A stretch of 64,000 nt of DNA from Knoxdaviesia capensis (Eukaryota; Ascomycota; Sordariomycetes; Microascales; Gondwanamycetaceae). Every line of letters begins with the position of its first letter. The stretch's first letter is position 1. The notes under the pieces are model-generated. The model was given only the letters and a program-made list of their open reading frames with translations. It was not told the DNA's origin and did not search any database. The stretch spans positions 186,001-250,000 of the forward strand of contig LNGK01000009.1 of the NCBI GenBank assembly GCA_001510575.1, given 5' to 3'. Positions 46,801 through 58,063 of this stretch are shown piece by piece. A program made the translations under genes and the position numbers.

Positions 46801-47489
46801 TCCCAACACGCGTGTGTCCGGCAATGCAAGCGGTGGCGGTAGCTTCGGCACCCGCACGCCGGGCGGCACAGTCAAGCGCGGGTCGGATGCCGGCGCGTAC
46901 TACTCGAACCACCGCGCGTCGCAGTCGCAGCCGTCGCTGGACACGGCGCGTGCAGCGTCCGCGCAGGCACAGTACAACGCGCGGCCGGGCAGCAGCAGCA
47001 ACAACGCGATGCAGGGCGATATGGCGGTGCAGCTGGCGCCGTCGGAGGATCCGTACGGCGTGGCGATGGACCGCGCGGCAAGCCGGGCGGGAAGTCGGCC
47101 CGGAACGAGTAATGGGCCCAGTCGGGCCATGGGACTGTACGAGGGCGCTGGGCCGGTGCGGCAGCGCAGCAAGAGCTTTGCGGATCCGACGAGACACTAT
47201 TCTCGTGATGGACGGGTGATTCTGCACTATGGTATGTTCTATCCTCCGCTGGCAGATTTCCAGCCCAGGTATACATGAGATCCTATACTGACATATCTTA
47301 ACCTTTCTTTTCACGATAGCTCGGGCCTTGTACGTGTACCAAGCGGCCATTCCCGAGGAACTCGGCTTCAACAAGGGCGACACGCTGGCGGTGGTGCGCC
47401 ACCAGGACGACGGATGGTGGGAGGCGGAGGTGCACGGCGGCAACGGACGGGCGGGACTGGTGCCGAGCAACTACCTGCAGGTTATTTAA
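43876..47489 (+). CDS. F-BAR/SH3 protein, Imp2/Cdc15/Hof1 family
   Basis: Spliced model join(43876..43918, 43994..44098, 44205..47231, 47320..47489), 1114 residues. Members bend and scaffold membrane at the division site and link it to the actomyosin ring and septum synthesis. Splicing gives LSFANNFWGKDDAGV, a hallmark of the family start. The F-BAR domain occupies about residues 15-275, with charged coiled-coil helices (ARASLEEEYARKL, then VESMAKQHQSIA). A low-complexity middle follows, very Gln-rich at about 400-500 and then Ser/Pro-rich, with repeated SPFRR-type basic Ser motifs that look like kinase targets. The C-terminal SH3 domain (about 1058-1114) reads ALYVYQAAIPEELGF...GWWEAEV...GLVPSNYL. 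The first coding exon is only 43 nt and uses a GTGTGT donor, which is less usual. Confidence 0.93.
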
Positions 47490-48305
47490 TTAGTAGGACT
47501 GTGACGATGGTCACTTTTTTCTTCTTCTCCTTTCTGGTGTGGCCTTTTCAAGATTGGCTTTTTTTCTATTTTCCTGTGTTCATGTCTTCGTTTCCTCCCC
47601 TTTTTTTTCAGTATGGCCTCGTTTTTTTTTTCACCAAGATTTCCTCCTTGTTCTGCTTTTCATGTTGATTTTGGCATCTAGTTTTGTACACGATTTAATC
47701 ATTGTATGTGATCCGTTATATGTTTTGTCATGTAGCCTTTCCACCATCTAGATCTGTGAACTGTAGTAGGGTCCATATTCGAGATATACACTCTCGACCT
47801 GGTTAGGCCTTTTGAAAATGTGCAATCAGATAAGTTTTCCTTCACTATGTGTCTCCGTAGAAACAGTGGTATACCCTATTTCGCCTTCGTGGCGTCTAAA
47901 ATGCTTTCAGGTGATCCGGGAGATTTGTTAGGGTTAGGGTTGCGCCTCAAATTGCCATTATATGGCTTACCTGCATATTTTGCAGAGCCCCGATATTTGT
48001 CATATTTGCATCACAAGCTCCAACTTTTGCTATTGTGTGTTATCCCTTTTCTTTTCACCCATGTTTCTGAATAACTTGCAATGGTGATTCCAGACCGACT
48101 TTCAGAGCTTACAGAGCTTATCACCGTTCTCCAAGCCTCGCATTCATTGCTCTGATTGTCCCATTCTTTTCATTTCCCATAATTTTAAGCTTCACCGCAA
48201 ATCACCCAGAGCCAAATAGTCAGAGACCGACCTTCCCCTGATCGCGCCGCTCAACCCTAAGCTCCCAGACGTATCTCGACAGCTTCTTGAAGCTGTCTGA
48301 CAACC
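47490..48305. other. intergenic between F-BAR and seipin genes
   Basis: T-rich 3' flank of the F-BAR gene, then the seipin promoter. It contains the telomere-like run at 47928-47942 and a CAACCCTAAG motif near 48252, about 50 bp before the seipin start. No gene seen. Confidence 0.5.
47928..47942 (+). repeat. interstitial telomere-like motif
   Basis: About 2.5 TTAGGG units, 365 bp upstream of the seipin start codon. Confidence 0.8.
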
Positions 48306-49800
48306 ATGGTTAGTAGTAACGGCATCAAGTAGCGGCTATTTCCACTACTTAATACACTCCTGCACGTGCGACTTAGCTCACATTATCTATCTATAGGGTC
48401 TTTTCTCGTCCGTCTACAACGTCGTCACGTCCCTGGCGTTGCGCCGGCTCATCATCAACGTCGTGCTGTTCCTCTGCAGTTCGACAACGTTGTTTCTCCT
48501 GGCCATCGTAGCTACGTTTCTGTTCTTCTGGAAGTATATTCCCGACCAGTCGGTAACGGCGCCGGTGTATCTTCAATATGGGTATGTGGTGTTTGTGCCT
48601 GTTTGAGTTTCGTGTTTGCTTGACTTTGTCTGCTTTCGTTATTGTACTGACACCACCGGCAGCTCCGGCCCACACCCTTTCGGAATCTCAGAGGTTCCGA
48701 CGCGGCTCCTCCGTGCCCAACAAGACTACGACATCAGTATAACGCTCTCTGTGCCACCCACCCAGGTCAACTTCGACCAGGGCAACTTCATGATCCTGAT
48801 GAACCTCCTCGATACGCTCCCCGCCAACATAGACGATACCGCGCTCTTCTCTCCACCCATCACCACCACTGGCGATCCCGAATCTGCCCTGACCATCAGT
48901 CGGTCGTCCGTGGTCGTTGCTTCGCGCCGGCCGGCTCTCATGCCGTTCCGCGACCCGGTGGTGTCGATCGCCCAGCGCCTGGCCTTCCTGCCATGGCTCG
49001 TCGTGTTCCCGCGCCGCACACAGATCGTCGAGCTCGTCATCCCCATGGCGGAAGGCGCGAATTTTGCGCGCTACGCCCATTTGCCGCGCGCTGCGGTCGT
49101 CCAGGTCCAGGCCGGCCAGACATTCCAGGTATATGGAGCTGTTATCACGTTCACGGCGCGCCTCAGCGGACTCCTCTGGCTGATGCACAACTACCGCATC
49201 TCCACCTACGTGGTATTTACGGTGTCGTTCTGGCTGTGCGAGATGGCGTTTATGAGCCTTGCGTGGATGGTGTGCTCGGCATTGGCGAATGCTGACGGTG
49301 GTTCTGGCAAAGAGGCCGACTTTGAGGAGGCTGGCGAAGGCGAGGTTGAGATGGAGCCCGAGCCCAAGACGGAGCGGGTGAGAGTGAAGGCTGAGAAACA
49401 GATCAAGACTGAGCCGGGGCGGGAGAAAACGGCTGTGCCGTACCACATCCCGTCCGAGCGAGTCGCCGGACGCAAACTTGCCAGCAAGGCCGGGGCCAGC
49501 TTGTCCGGTGTGAAACGGGAGGGCTCGGAAGAAAGCGACGTCCTTCTCCACGCAGTACCGGAAGCATCATCATCTCAAACACAAGCAGAAATGAAGCCCG
49601 CACCAAAAGCGACAGATCCCGTTCAAGACGACATTGAAGTGGAAGAAGAAGACGATGATGATGACGACGACTACCACGAGGAAGCGGTTGACGACGATGA
49701 CGAGAAGAGCAAGCTGCCGGTATCGGCAGTGACCACGGGCCGCAGCGACGATGAAGAGGAGAGCAGAATACGGAGGCGGAGAAGCAGCGAGGCCGCATGA
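48306..49800 (+). CDS. seipin, lipid-droplet biogenesis protein
   Basis: Spliced model join(48306..48308, 48397..48581, 48663..49800), 441 residues. Seipin forms ER-membrane rings at lipid-droplet contact sites and controls triglyceride packaging. The protein has a short cytosolic start, a span at about 19-43, a luminal beta-sandwich (PVYLQYG|SGPHPFGI, then YDISITLSVPPTQVNFDQGNFM), a second span at about 242-270, and a long cytosolic tail. The tail (about 285-441) is Glu/Lys-rich with an acidic run near 387-405 and has no counterpart I know in yeast seipin. The first coding exon is just the ATG, followed at once by a GTTAGT donor. The join to GGT CTT TTC keeps frame. An alternative start in exon 2 is possible, but no ATG lies at its front. 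Confidence 0.88.
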
Positions 49801-52800
49801 GCAAGTTTGACGGGTGGTGGCTTTTGCTCTTCCTGTACATGTACCGTTACTAGATATCAACTTGTTCGTTTTGGCCTTTGACTACTGCACCGATGTACCA
49901 CCACACTTTGCTTTTATATCATGATCTGTACCCAGTGATATGCTATCCTGACTTTGAAGGTCATGAGACTTGTCTCTGGTCCAGGTGGCTCCCCCACGTG
50001 CGTCGAGTTGTTGAAATAGGGTTAAGCCCTTACTATCAAGGGTACAACCCCAATGACACGCCGATATCGCCAGGAATCACTGGCTGCGCCTTCCCGGAAC
50101 TCAAATCGTGAGGGCACTTCCGGATCTGAAAGCAGTTATGCACATAAGCCATATACACTGCCGCTCCTTCCAAATCTGCAGACTTCTGCCTTCCTGCATT
50201 TCCCGGCTATGTGCAAGAGTTCAAGAGACCATAGAAAATGCTGTTCATGCATCTAACCGATCATGCTTGTAGGAAGAATATGTATCACACGGGTTGTTTG
50301 ATCCAGATTTATTAGGTTTGACTAATGTCATAAGCACACAAACCAAGTTTTTTGGCCTTCTTTTTTGCTTCTACCTTTTTCCGCCTTTTCTCTTCCTCAT
50401 CCTCACCCCCTCTACAGCATATCAAGATGTATTAACTTCGATGTCCCTATTCTTCTTATACCTGTTCTGTTCCTTTCCGGTTTCTTAGATCGGTGTGTTA
50501 TTCTTTTCTACATATCCTTGATCATCTCATCTCCTGTATCACTTGATTCGGTCTGTTCTATAAACAGTGTTCCTCTATCCAAGCGCCTGATATATGAGTC
50601 CTTGGGTTGTGTACTATCACCGAGTTCCTGGTTCACTCGAAGTGGCTGGAATGTCTCTTATAATTCGGGCTTGATCTTGTGTGGTGTCCATCTCCCTCCT
50701 AAACACCAGAGTCCTTCCTCCATATTCTCTCAAGAGTCATCCACCAACAGACACAGGCCTACGAGCCGTCAGCCAGCACGCAGCAAATTAGTTCCAGCCC
50801 CAGCGTTCGCGGCTCCATCAAAGTGTCAGTATAATTTGCCACTGCAGGCGTTTAGAGCTCTGTAGTGGCCGTTGCTATCCCCGATTCATTTCTCTTCTGG
50901 TCTAGTCTCAGTGTGCGAAAGCGCTGGATGAGCTCTCATCCGCCGCCCAAGCTCCCATGATGGCCAGACCCTTTTTGCTGACAGGTTCCCTGTTGTTTCC
51001 TCTCAGGCCGTTTTGCCCCCTCCGGTTTGCATTAAGGAAAAATTCGAGCGAGCCACAAAACCTGTCTGTGTCGCAAACCCTCGATTTCGGATCCGCGCGT
51101 TTGGTGTAGCTGCTCGTTTGTTCGTGCGCGCCGGATTGGTTCATTTTAATTGACCCGACCTGATTTTCTTCTTCCATAAATCCGTGTGGGCCATTGTTCG
51201 TTCTTCTTCTCCTTCGTGTGCTGAACGTCTCTCGGAATATTGTCTCGACATATCTTCTTCATCCTTCCTTCTGACATCACTGGACCCGTCTCATTTTTAG
51301 AGAGACGGTCTCTTTATAATTGCATCTGTCTACGAGTACGCCATATACATATCTGCAACCCTAGCTGTTGTTAGTGGTCAATCAGCGCCCCTGCCGCATC
51401 CTTGCCTCTTCGTTTTCTCAGCTCGTTTGGCCCTCTGAGCGCTGGGTGTGATCATTTGGTCATAGGGATCTTCGGTTAAGTCCATTGAGTCCGGATATTT
51501 CATCCTTTTTCTTTGGTTTCTTCTTCCTCTTTTTCTTCATGTTTTCATTTCTTTCGTCCCTTTTTTAATATTTGCTCTTTTTCGGCTTCTATCGACTTTA
51601 ACAGCTTCTTGGGCTAATCCTTGGAATCCACCAGCGCGACTAGTCCGAGACTTCACCATTTGCCCCAATCAGACCTATTTCGACCCCTCCGCGTCAACTT
51701 TCCACCAGTGGTGGGATCAACTGCCCTCCGGAGAACCCCCAGACACACTGTTTGCTCTCATCCGTGTCCGGCTTCCGCGAACTTCTTTTAGTCCTGCACC
51801 ATTCACCTCAACTGACGGGCATTCCCTGTCTGGCCTCAACTTCTAGCCACCTGAACCGCCTGAGTCTATCTCTATCGTTCCCGGGCGATAACGACGCGAA
51901 AAGAACCCCAACAGATGCAGCACTGACCACAAGACAGTCCAGAACGATAGATCCTGTACAATATACCCACATTTGTCCTAGCCCGTGCATCTATCCCACC
52001 CTGTGTGCTGGAGGGTGCTTTTTGTGCGTCGCGACAGTGTGCGTTGTCTCGTCATTGTCTACAGCTTCTTTTCTCTTTAAATTCGACGGTTTTGCTCTTC
52101 TTCCTCTTGCGTTGAATTGTATTCGATCAGTGGTCCTCCCCCCGTCGCATCAGCTCTTTCAATACTGTCCACCTAGACACTGAGCGCCTCCATCTCCGGG
52201 CCATCTCACTCTGTTGTCCTATCAGGGTCGATACACCTCCACCAACACCCACAAACCGGGTCCCTCGCCGTTGGAGCCGATATTTATCAAGCATAAAAGA
52301 GTAAAATTCCACGAGCCCACAAGCCGGTTATCCTCTTCGCCAAACTTCCGTCCCACCGGCCAACCGCGTCGACGTTTTTTTTTTTTCAACCTCACCAACA
52401 TTGTTCCGTCGGTTTGGAACCAGAGAACCGTTCCAGATATACTGTATGCGGTGAACCCAGCCAACCAGCAAACATCAACCACATCTAATAGTTGCTGATT
52501 CTAGACCTCTCACTTCTCTGGCATCTCTCTTCTTGCTTCCTCTTGCCATAGATTCTACGGCTGGCCTTTTTCAAAAATTCCCCTTCTTCTTAGACCAGGC
52601 CTCTTTATCTATCATAGATTTCAGCTGCCTGTAGAAGCTTTGCTATCTTTGGGTGTTCCTGGTTCTGGTTTTTTTTCCGTGTAATTTTCTCTGGTAAGCA
52701 TATATCCCCACCGCCACCTCTTTTTTTCCCTGGGGAACCTGAGAAAATTCAGTTTCACCGCAAGCTCTTTTTTGTCTCCTTCCTCTTCTCTCACATTCCC

Positions 52801-53209
52801 TTCTGGCCTTGTTTGAATGTATTTCACATGTGAACACATGCATGATAAACAACTGGTGTATTCTTTGCTACGTGTTTATTCCTGTTTATATCTTTAAACC
52901 TCACCCCCTCTGTTTTTCTTTTTCCAAACACTCTTCCTCCAAATCCTGTGAACCTCCCCACACAGGTCCCTTTATCGTTATCCCAACACTTCCAGTCTTC
53001 TGTTCGTGATCCCCACCCTCACGGGTAGTCTTTGTCGATACATACCCCTCTGCCCTCTACGTGTTCCTTTCTGTTGTCCTATGTGGAATTCTTAGACGTT
53101 CCTACTCACTACTCTCGAGGCTCAGATTGCTCTTTACGTGTCACCCGGCTGATCTCCCGTCACTAACACTCATATGTTGCTCCCACTCACAGCAGACTAG
53201 GTTCTCACG
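49801..53209. other. long pyrimidine-rich intergenic region
   Basis: 3.4 kb with no convincing gene. From about 51180 to the next start it is strongly C/T-rich on the plus strand, with many short frames including a 143-codon one (51752-52183) that lacks family features. A CAACCCTAG motif is near 51356. It may be an extended promoter and leader of the following gene, or hold a non-coding transcript. Confidence 0.4.
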
Positions 53210-55239
53210 ATGCCATGCTTCAAAGGCATCGCCGTGAGCATCCATGCAAATGGAGCTCCGCTCCCGGAATACGGCATCCAGAAGCAGTCTCGCGTCTCGA
53301 GAATCAGCACCTACATTCCCGTCCCGCAACCCCGTGTAGAGCGAGATTCGAACAAGCCCGAGCCTGCGAAGTTTGCCATTTCGATCACCCTCCTTACTCC
53401 CAATCTCGCCATTCCGTACTCGACTCCGAAGCCGTCTGCCGCGAACCCCCGGCCCAAAGCCCAACTTGTCGGAGCCATGCCGAATCTCACCAGCGGCCGC
53501 GCCAAGGTTACTCCCGGAGTGGTCAACCCCTATGTCCCCATGACCAATTCGCCGAACGAAACCATTGCCGCATACATATACTTTGATGGCCGCGTGAAGG
53601 AGGAAGTTGCCACGTTGCTTCGCCCGGGTGAGGAAACCTGGGTTAACAGCCGCTGGGTTCAAGTTCCAGTCACCGAAGGAGGCGGTCTCGCCGAGCGTGA
53701 ATTCCTTTTCCGTGAGGTGGGTCTGGAGCGCTGGCTGAACGGGCTCGACCTTAAGGGGCACGACGCTGCCGAGAAGCTGCAGCGCCGCCGCCAAAAGTTT
53801 GAGTCGCGCCGTCGCCGACAGGCCGCTCGGCTGGCCTCTGATATGGGGACCGACGGCCCTTCGGCCACGACTCCCAAGGGCTCGCGGGACACGCTCCGGT
53901 ACGGGGAGGATGGAAATGCGCCGCTCGAGGCGGTTTTCGACGACGATTCGGATTCTCTATCCGACGATGACGATGACGATGAGCCCCCTGAGGCCACGGG
54001 CCAGATCAAGGTTGCCATGTTCCGGGTTCTCGCATCGGGCGAGATCAAGAAGGGCGAATACTCGCCTCAGTTCGATGCCCACGACGACGACGATGAGGAA
54101 GGCCAGTCCGGGAAAACCGAGTCCGGTGTCGACGCCGACGTGGAGCACACCACCAGCTTCGCTAAGCCCAAGACTTTGGATCCGAGCACTATCAGCACTC
54201 AGACCGTCACCGGCATAGACGGACCCGAGACGCCCTACGCTACGTTTACTTTCTTCTACCGCGGAGAGCGTAAGTCATGATTCCCCTTTGTGCCTGTTCT
54301 GTGGCGTTTCTATTCTATTCTCTTCTGTTCTAACATCTTCCCTCCCCCACGTCTTCCCTGTTCAGGCCAACTACAAAAGATTGGCGTTATGTCATCATCC
54401 AAGTCGGCCGCCACTCCTGCGAGCGCGTCGAAACGCCGGTCAGGCCAGCTCGACTTTTCGAACCTCGGACCTCTGCGAACCACCGGCACGGTGGGCTTCT
54501 CGACTTTCCGCGATACTGAGGGCGATGCTACACGTCGACGCAAGGCGCGCAAGAAGAGCAACGCCGGTGAAATGCCGGGCATGATGCAAGACGACAGCGA
54601 AGACGACGATGATGACGACGACGCGCCTGTCGATCGGATGAATAATGTCGAGGACGACAAGGACATCGATCCGCAGCTTACTCCTGACGATGCTAACAAC
54701 CACGGAGAACTTGCGGATGGAGTTGGTCGCATTCGGGTATGTACTTTCTGTCTCTCTTCTGCTAACTGTCTCAACTGTTTCGCGGTTCAACTAACCTCAC
54801 TATTCCACGACCTTTCTAGCTGAAACGGGCACACTCTGTGGAGCCCAGCGGCACACCTGGTAGCAACGGATCGAGCACGCCTGCAGCCGAGTCGGGAACT
54901 GACCTGCGCAGGTCAACCCCCCCGACCGACATCACACCTTCGAACCTGGGCATGACGCCTTCGGCTGCGGTGGCCGGCACGAGCGCGGCCGCATCCGCGA
55001 CGGACCCGACTGCGGTCGGAAGTCCCCTGAAGAAGCACCGGCCTAGTGTCACGCTTTCGTCGTCGGGTCTCGCGGCTACAACTTCGCCCCTCCCGTCGAT
55101 CAAGGGACTGGACGAGATTCTGGCGGGCGGTAGCAACGGCTCAGCTCGGGCGGCCGTTCCTCCTGTCCCCACGACCACCGAGCCTCTCCAGCCGCTCTCG
55201 AAGCCGGCGGCGGCTATGAACATTGAGGAAGAGCTGTGA
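53210..55239 (+). CDS. conserved uncharacterised fungal protein
   Basis: Spliced model join(53210..54269, 54366..54736, 54820..55239), 616 residues. The GTAAGT intron joins in phase 1 to give FFYRGER|QLQKIGVM; the GTATGT intron joins in phase 0 to give RIR|LKRAHSVEP. The N-terminus (MPCFKGIAVSIHANG) and the segment AAYIYFDGR...WVNSRWVQVP look beta-rich. A second beta strand block (ATFTFFYRGE) closes the domain near residue 353. The plan resembles the fungal DUF7918 group, where an N-terminal domain ends in an 'F.Y+.+..L...G' strand; this match is from memory. A basic stretch near 190-205, acidic runs near 244-260 and again in exon 2, and SPLKKHRPSV in exon 3 suggest a nuclear or phospho-regulated protein. 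Function unknown. The first AATAAA downstream is at 55611. Confidence 0.75.
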
Positions 55240-55663
55240 TTCTTTTTCTCCTTCGTTTTTCTTTCCTTAGGTCGTTCAACTTTCCTTTTTTTTTGGACGT
55301 TTTCAGGGCGGCGTAGTACATGTTTAAATGTGCATTTTCTCCAGTTTTTCCTTTTTTTTTTTTTTTTTTACTACTTCCTCTTTCCTGGCCATGACCTCTT
55401 CATTCTCTTTCCTTTTGTATTCCCGGACGTGCGAGTTGCTCTGTGTGTTCGATCTTCGTCTTTGCGTTTCGTCGTTTTGTTATCCATCAGAAAACAAAAA
55501 AGCTTGCTTCTTCTCCCTCCGTCCCCCTTCTCGCTCTCTTGTACCGGGCTGCCCTCTTCTTCTTGAGTATTCGATTATGCAGGCTTCCATTACGATTATA
55601 CAAAAACTACAATAAATTTCATACACCGTAGAGTTGGTGGTCGTTTCGTGCTGTGATTCTCGA

Positions 55664-55695
<32 letters not shown>

Positions 55696-57092
55696 GTGTT
55701 CACGGGTCGGTAGACCGTCCTTCTGTCTTGTGTTTCTTGGTGGTGGTGAGAGCGAGTGCAATCCTTTGAGACTGTGTGGTCTTCTCTACGGAGGCGGCAG
55801 TGGAAGAGCTGGCGTACCAGTTCGGAGATACAGATTATGCCGAATAATCTTCCAACTGTTCCTGGGTGTGCTGGGTGTTCACCAGGGGTGTCTACGTGTA
55901 TCTAGCCTCTACATCACCGACAGACCCGACGGATATACCCCCAGGGTCAATCACCTGCCAGATGCGCACAAGACTGCCATATCGGCATACCTTGATTCCC
56001 CGGGGAATCGGAGGTCTTTAAGAACCACATGAGCGTCAGTCGTCCGTCCGGGACAGCGTGGGAACCACATGGAGAGCCCCGAGCCACGAGAGGCCAGATC
56101 ATGAAACGATGTGAGTCCTAGAAACAAGAGCAGATACAGAGGGGGACCTGTAAAGCTGTTAGCGGCGATCACAACCGACATACAAGGACACGTGTGGACG
56201 AGAAGAGACAGCGAGAAAATCAGATTGGTGTTTTGGTGAAAACAGTATCAACAGCGTCTCGAGAGACTTTAGTTGGCCGTTCTTAAAAGCAGGGTTATCA
56301 TCATGGAAATGGGGGGCGGCTGTTCGAGGTGTGTCTTGCTCGGGGACCTCTCGCTTCCCTCGGAGATTTGAGTTGCGCGAGAGAGGTCACGAGCGCCAGG
56401 ACAGCAGGATGGGATAGTTGCGGTGGCGGTTGTGTTCTTACCTAGGTATCTTCAATGAACATATACACCGGGTTCTCAGTGTCGAGTGACAATCGGTGGT
56501 TCACGGTTCGTGCGTTTGTCTGTCTGTGAACATCATTCGCAGGTTAGAAGCGTTTGAAGAGGCTGGAAGACAGGAGAAAAAGAAATTGAGGAACAGAATG
56601 CGGTCTGAGAAAAATTGCACACCCACAAATTTTCATAACAAAGTCCTCAGTTTCCGGCCAGAAATATGCATCCACAAACAGCCAGTCAGGGTCTAGACCC
56701 TGGTATCTGACCTTAGGGTTGAGGGTTGAGTATTTTGTGTCTGCAAATCAACCCCGCGATTGGGTGCAGCGCCAATTTCACATTGTACACTGTGTTCCCC
56801 TGCAGGGATTTGGCGGTTGCGTACAGTGTGCCTTTGGACTGTGCACCCCGCAGCCAAAAAACAACAGCTTCAGATTTTTTTTCTAGAGCGTACTGTTGAC
56901 ATTTGTTTTTTAGAGGAGTGGTGCCTTGATATTGTTGACTCCTTTTTTTTTCTTTTTTTTTTCCTGTCTGCCTATATCAACCTTCGTCTTCTTTCTAACT
57001 TGAGCTTTTGTGCTTTTTTCTTTCCTCCTTCATCCTTGTTCTCCAGCTTCTTCTTTGACGCTTTCTTTCACCCCCCCAAATATTTGCCCATC
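55240..57092. other. intergenic, NTF2 promoter at right
   Basis: T-rich 3' flank of the preceding gene with AATAAA at 55611-55616, a GT microsatellite (55669-55694), a TTAGGGTTGAGGGTTGAG motif near 56713, and a T-rich NTF2 leader (56875-57090). No gene recognised. Confidence 0.5.
55669..55694. repeat. (GT)n microsatellite
   Basis: Uninterrupted GT dinucleotide run. Confidence 0.92.
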
Positions 57093-58063
57093 ATGGCTGG
57101 TATGTTGTCCTCGTGCCCCTCGTTGGTGATGATCCCTTGCGCCACAAGATCGGGTGTGGTGTAGAAGTTTATATCTGGCTTAATCAGTACTAACTCATGC
57201 CCTCTGCTACGAACAGACTTCGAGAGCGTCGCGCGTATGTAACACCTCTTTACCCCCCGCGCGAGCCGGACCTCGGGCTGCCACGGTCCCGGTCGTCCAC
57301 AGTACTGGCCGTCCATGCGCTCCGGCGCATTCCGGCGGCGTTCGCCTGCTCCGGGCGCATCTTCCAGGCCACACTCGTCCCGTCGGTGCGGCCGCCGCTT
57401 GGTGTATATCCCTGCTAACCTCGACCTCCTTCCGCGGCAACAGAGCAGTTCGTTCAGTTCTACTACACCACGTTTGACACCAACCGGGCGACTCTTGCGA
57501 GCCTTTATGTATGCGTCCTCTCTCTCTCCCGCCGGGTGTCTCTGGAAATGTTGGGGCGGGTTTCTTTCCGGCTTGCGCGCCGCGCGGGAATCCACCGCAA
57601 CGTTGCTGGACCGTGGTCCTAGAATCGAACGCAGAACCCGAGCTCAGCTAACCCGGATTGTCTGCTCTGTAGCGCGAGAACTCCATGCTGACCTTCGAGT
57701 CGGCCTCCACCCTCGGCGCCGCCAGCATCAGCGAGAAGCTGCAAGTACGTTCCGCCGGACTCCCACCCTCTCGTCCGACACCTATCCATGTATCCATCCA
57801 TAGCCACTGTGTCAAGCATCGGACTAACCCTAAGCTCACTTCGCACCGCCCAGGGCCTCCCGTTCTCCACCGTCAAGCACAATGTGTCGACGCTGGACGC
57901 GCAGCCCACCGTCGAGGGCGGCATCATCGTGCTAGTGACCGGCCAGCTGCTGGTCGACGAGGAGCAGCGCCCGATGAACTACTCGCAGGTGTTCCAGCTG
58001 ATGAAGGACGCCAGCGGCCAGTACTTCGTGTTCAACGACATCTTCAAGCTGATCTTCGGCTAG
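57093..58063 (+). CDS. NTF2: nuclear transport factor 2
   Basis: Spliced model join(57093..57099, 57217..57234, 57444..57508, 57673..57744, 57854..58063), 123 residues, the usual NTF2 length. NTF2 dimers carry Ran-GDP through the nuclear pore and bind FxFG nucleoporins. The product starts MADFESVAQQFVQFYYTTFD and includes ENSMLTFE, ISEKLQGLPF, VSTLDAQP, VTGQLLVDEEQ and YFVFNDIFKLIFG, all family hallmarks. The first two coding exons are 7 and 18 nt. Four introns (117, 209, 164 and 109 bp) interrupt this very short frame. The last intron carries ACTAACCCTAAG, which doubles as branch-point sequence and telomere-like motif. It is convergent with the carbonic anhydrase gene. Confidence 0.94.

Noticed and set aside
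51752..52183. 143-codon plus-strand frame
   Set aside because: Ser/Leu/Cys-rich product typical of C/T-rich DNA; no domain features.
57093..58063. Clathrin adaptor sigma subunit as the identity of this small multi-exon gene
   Set aside because: After splicing, the product matches NTF2 from end to end in length and motifs; sigma-subunit start and core motifs are absent.
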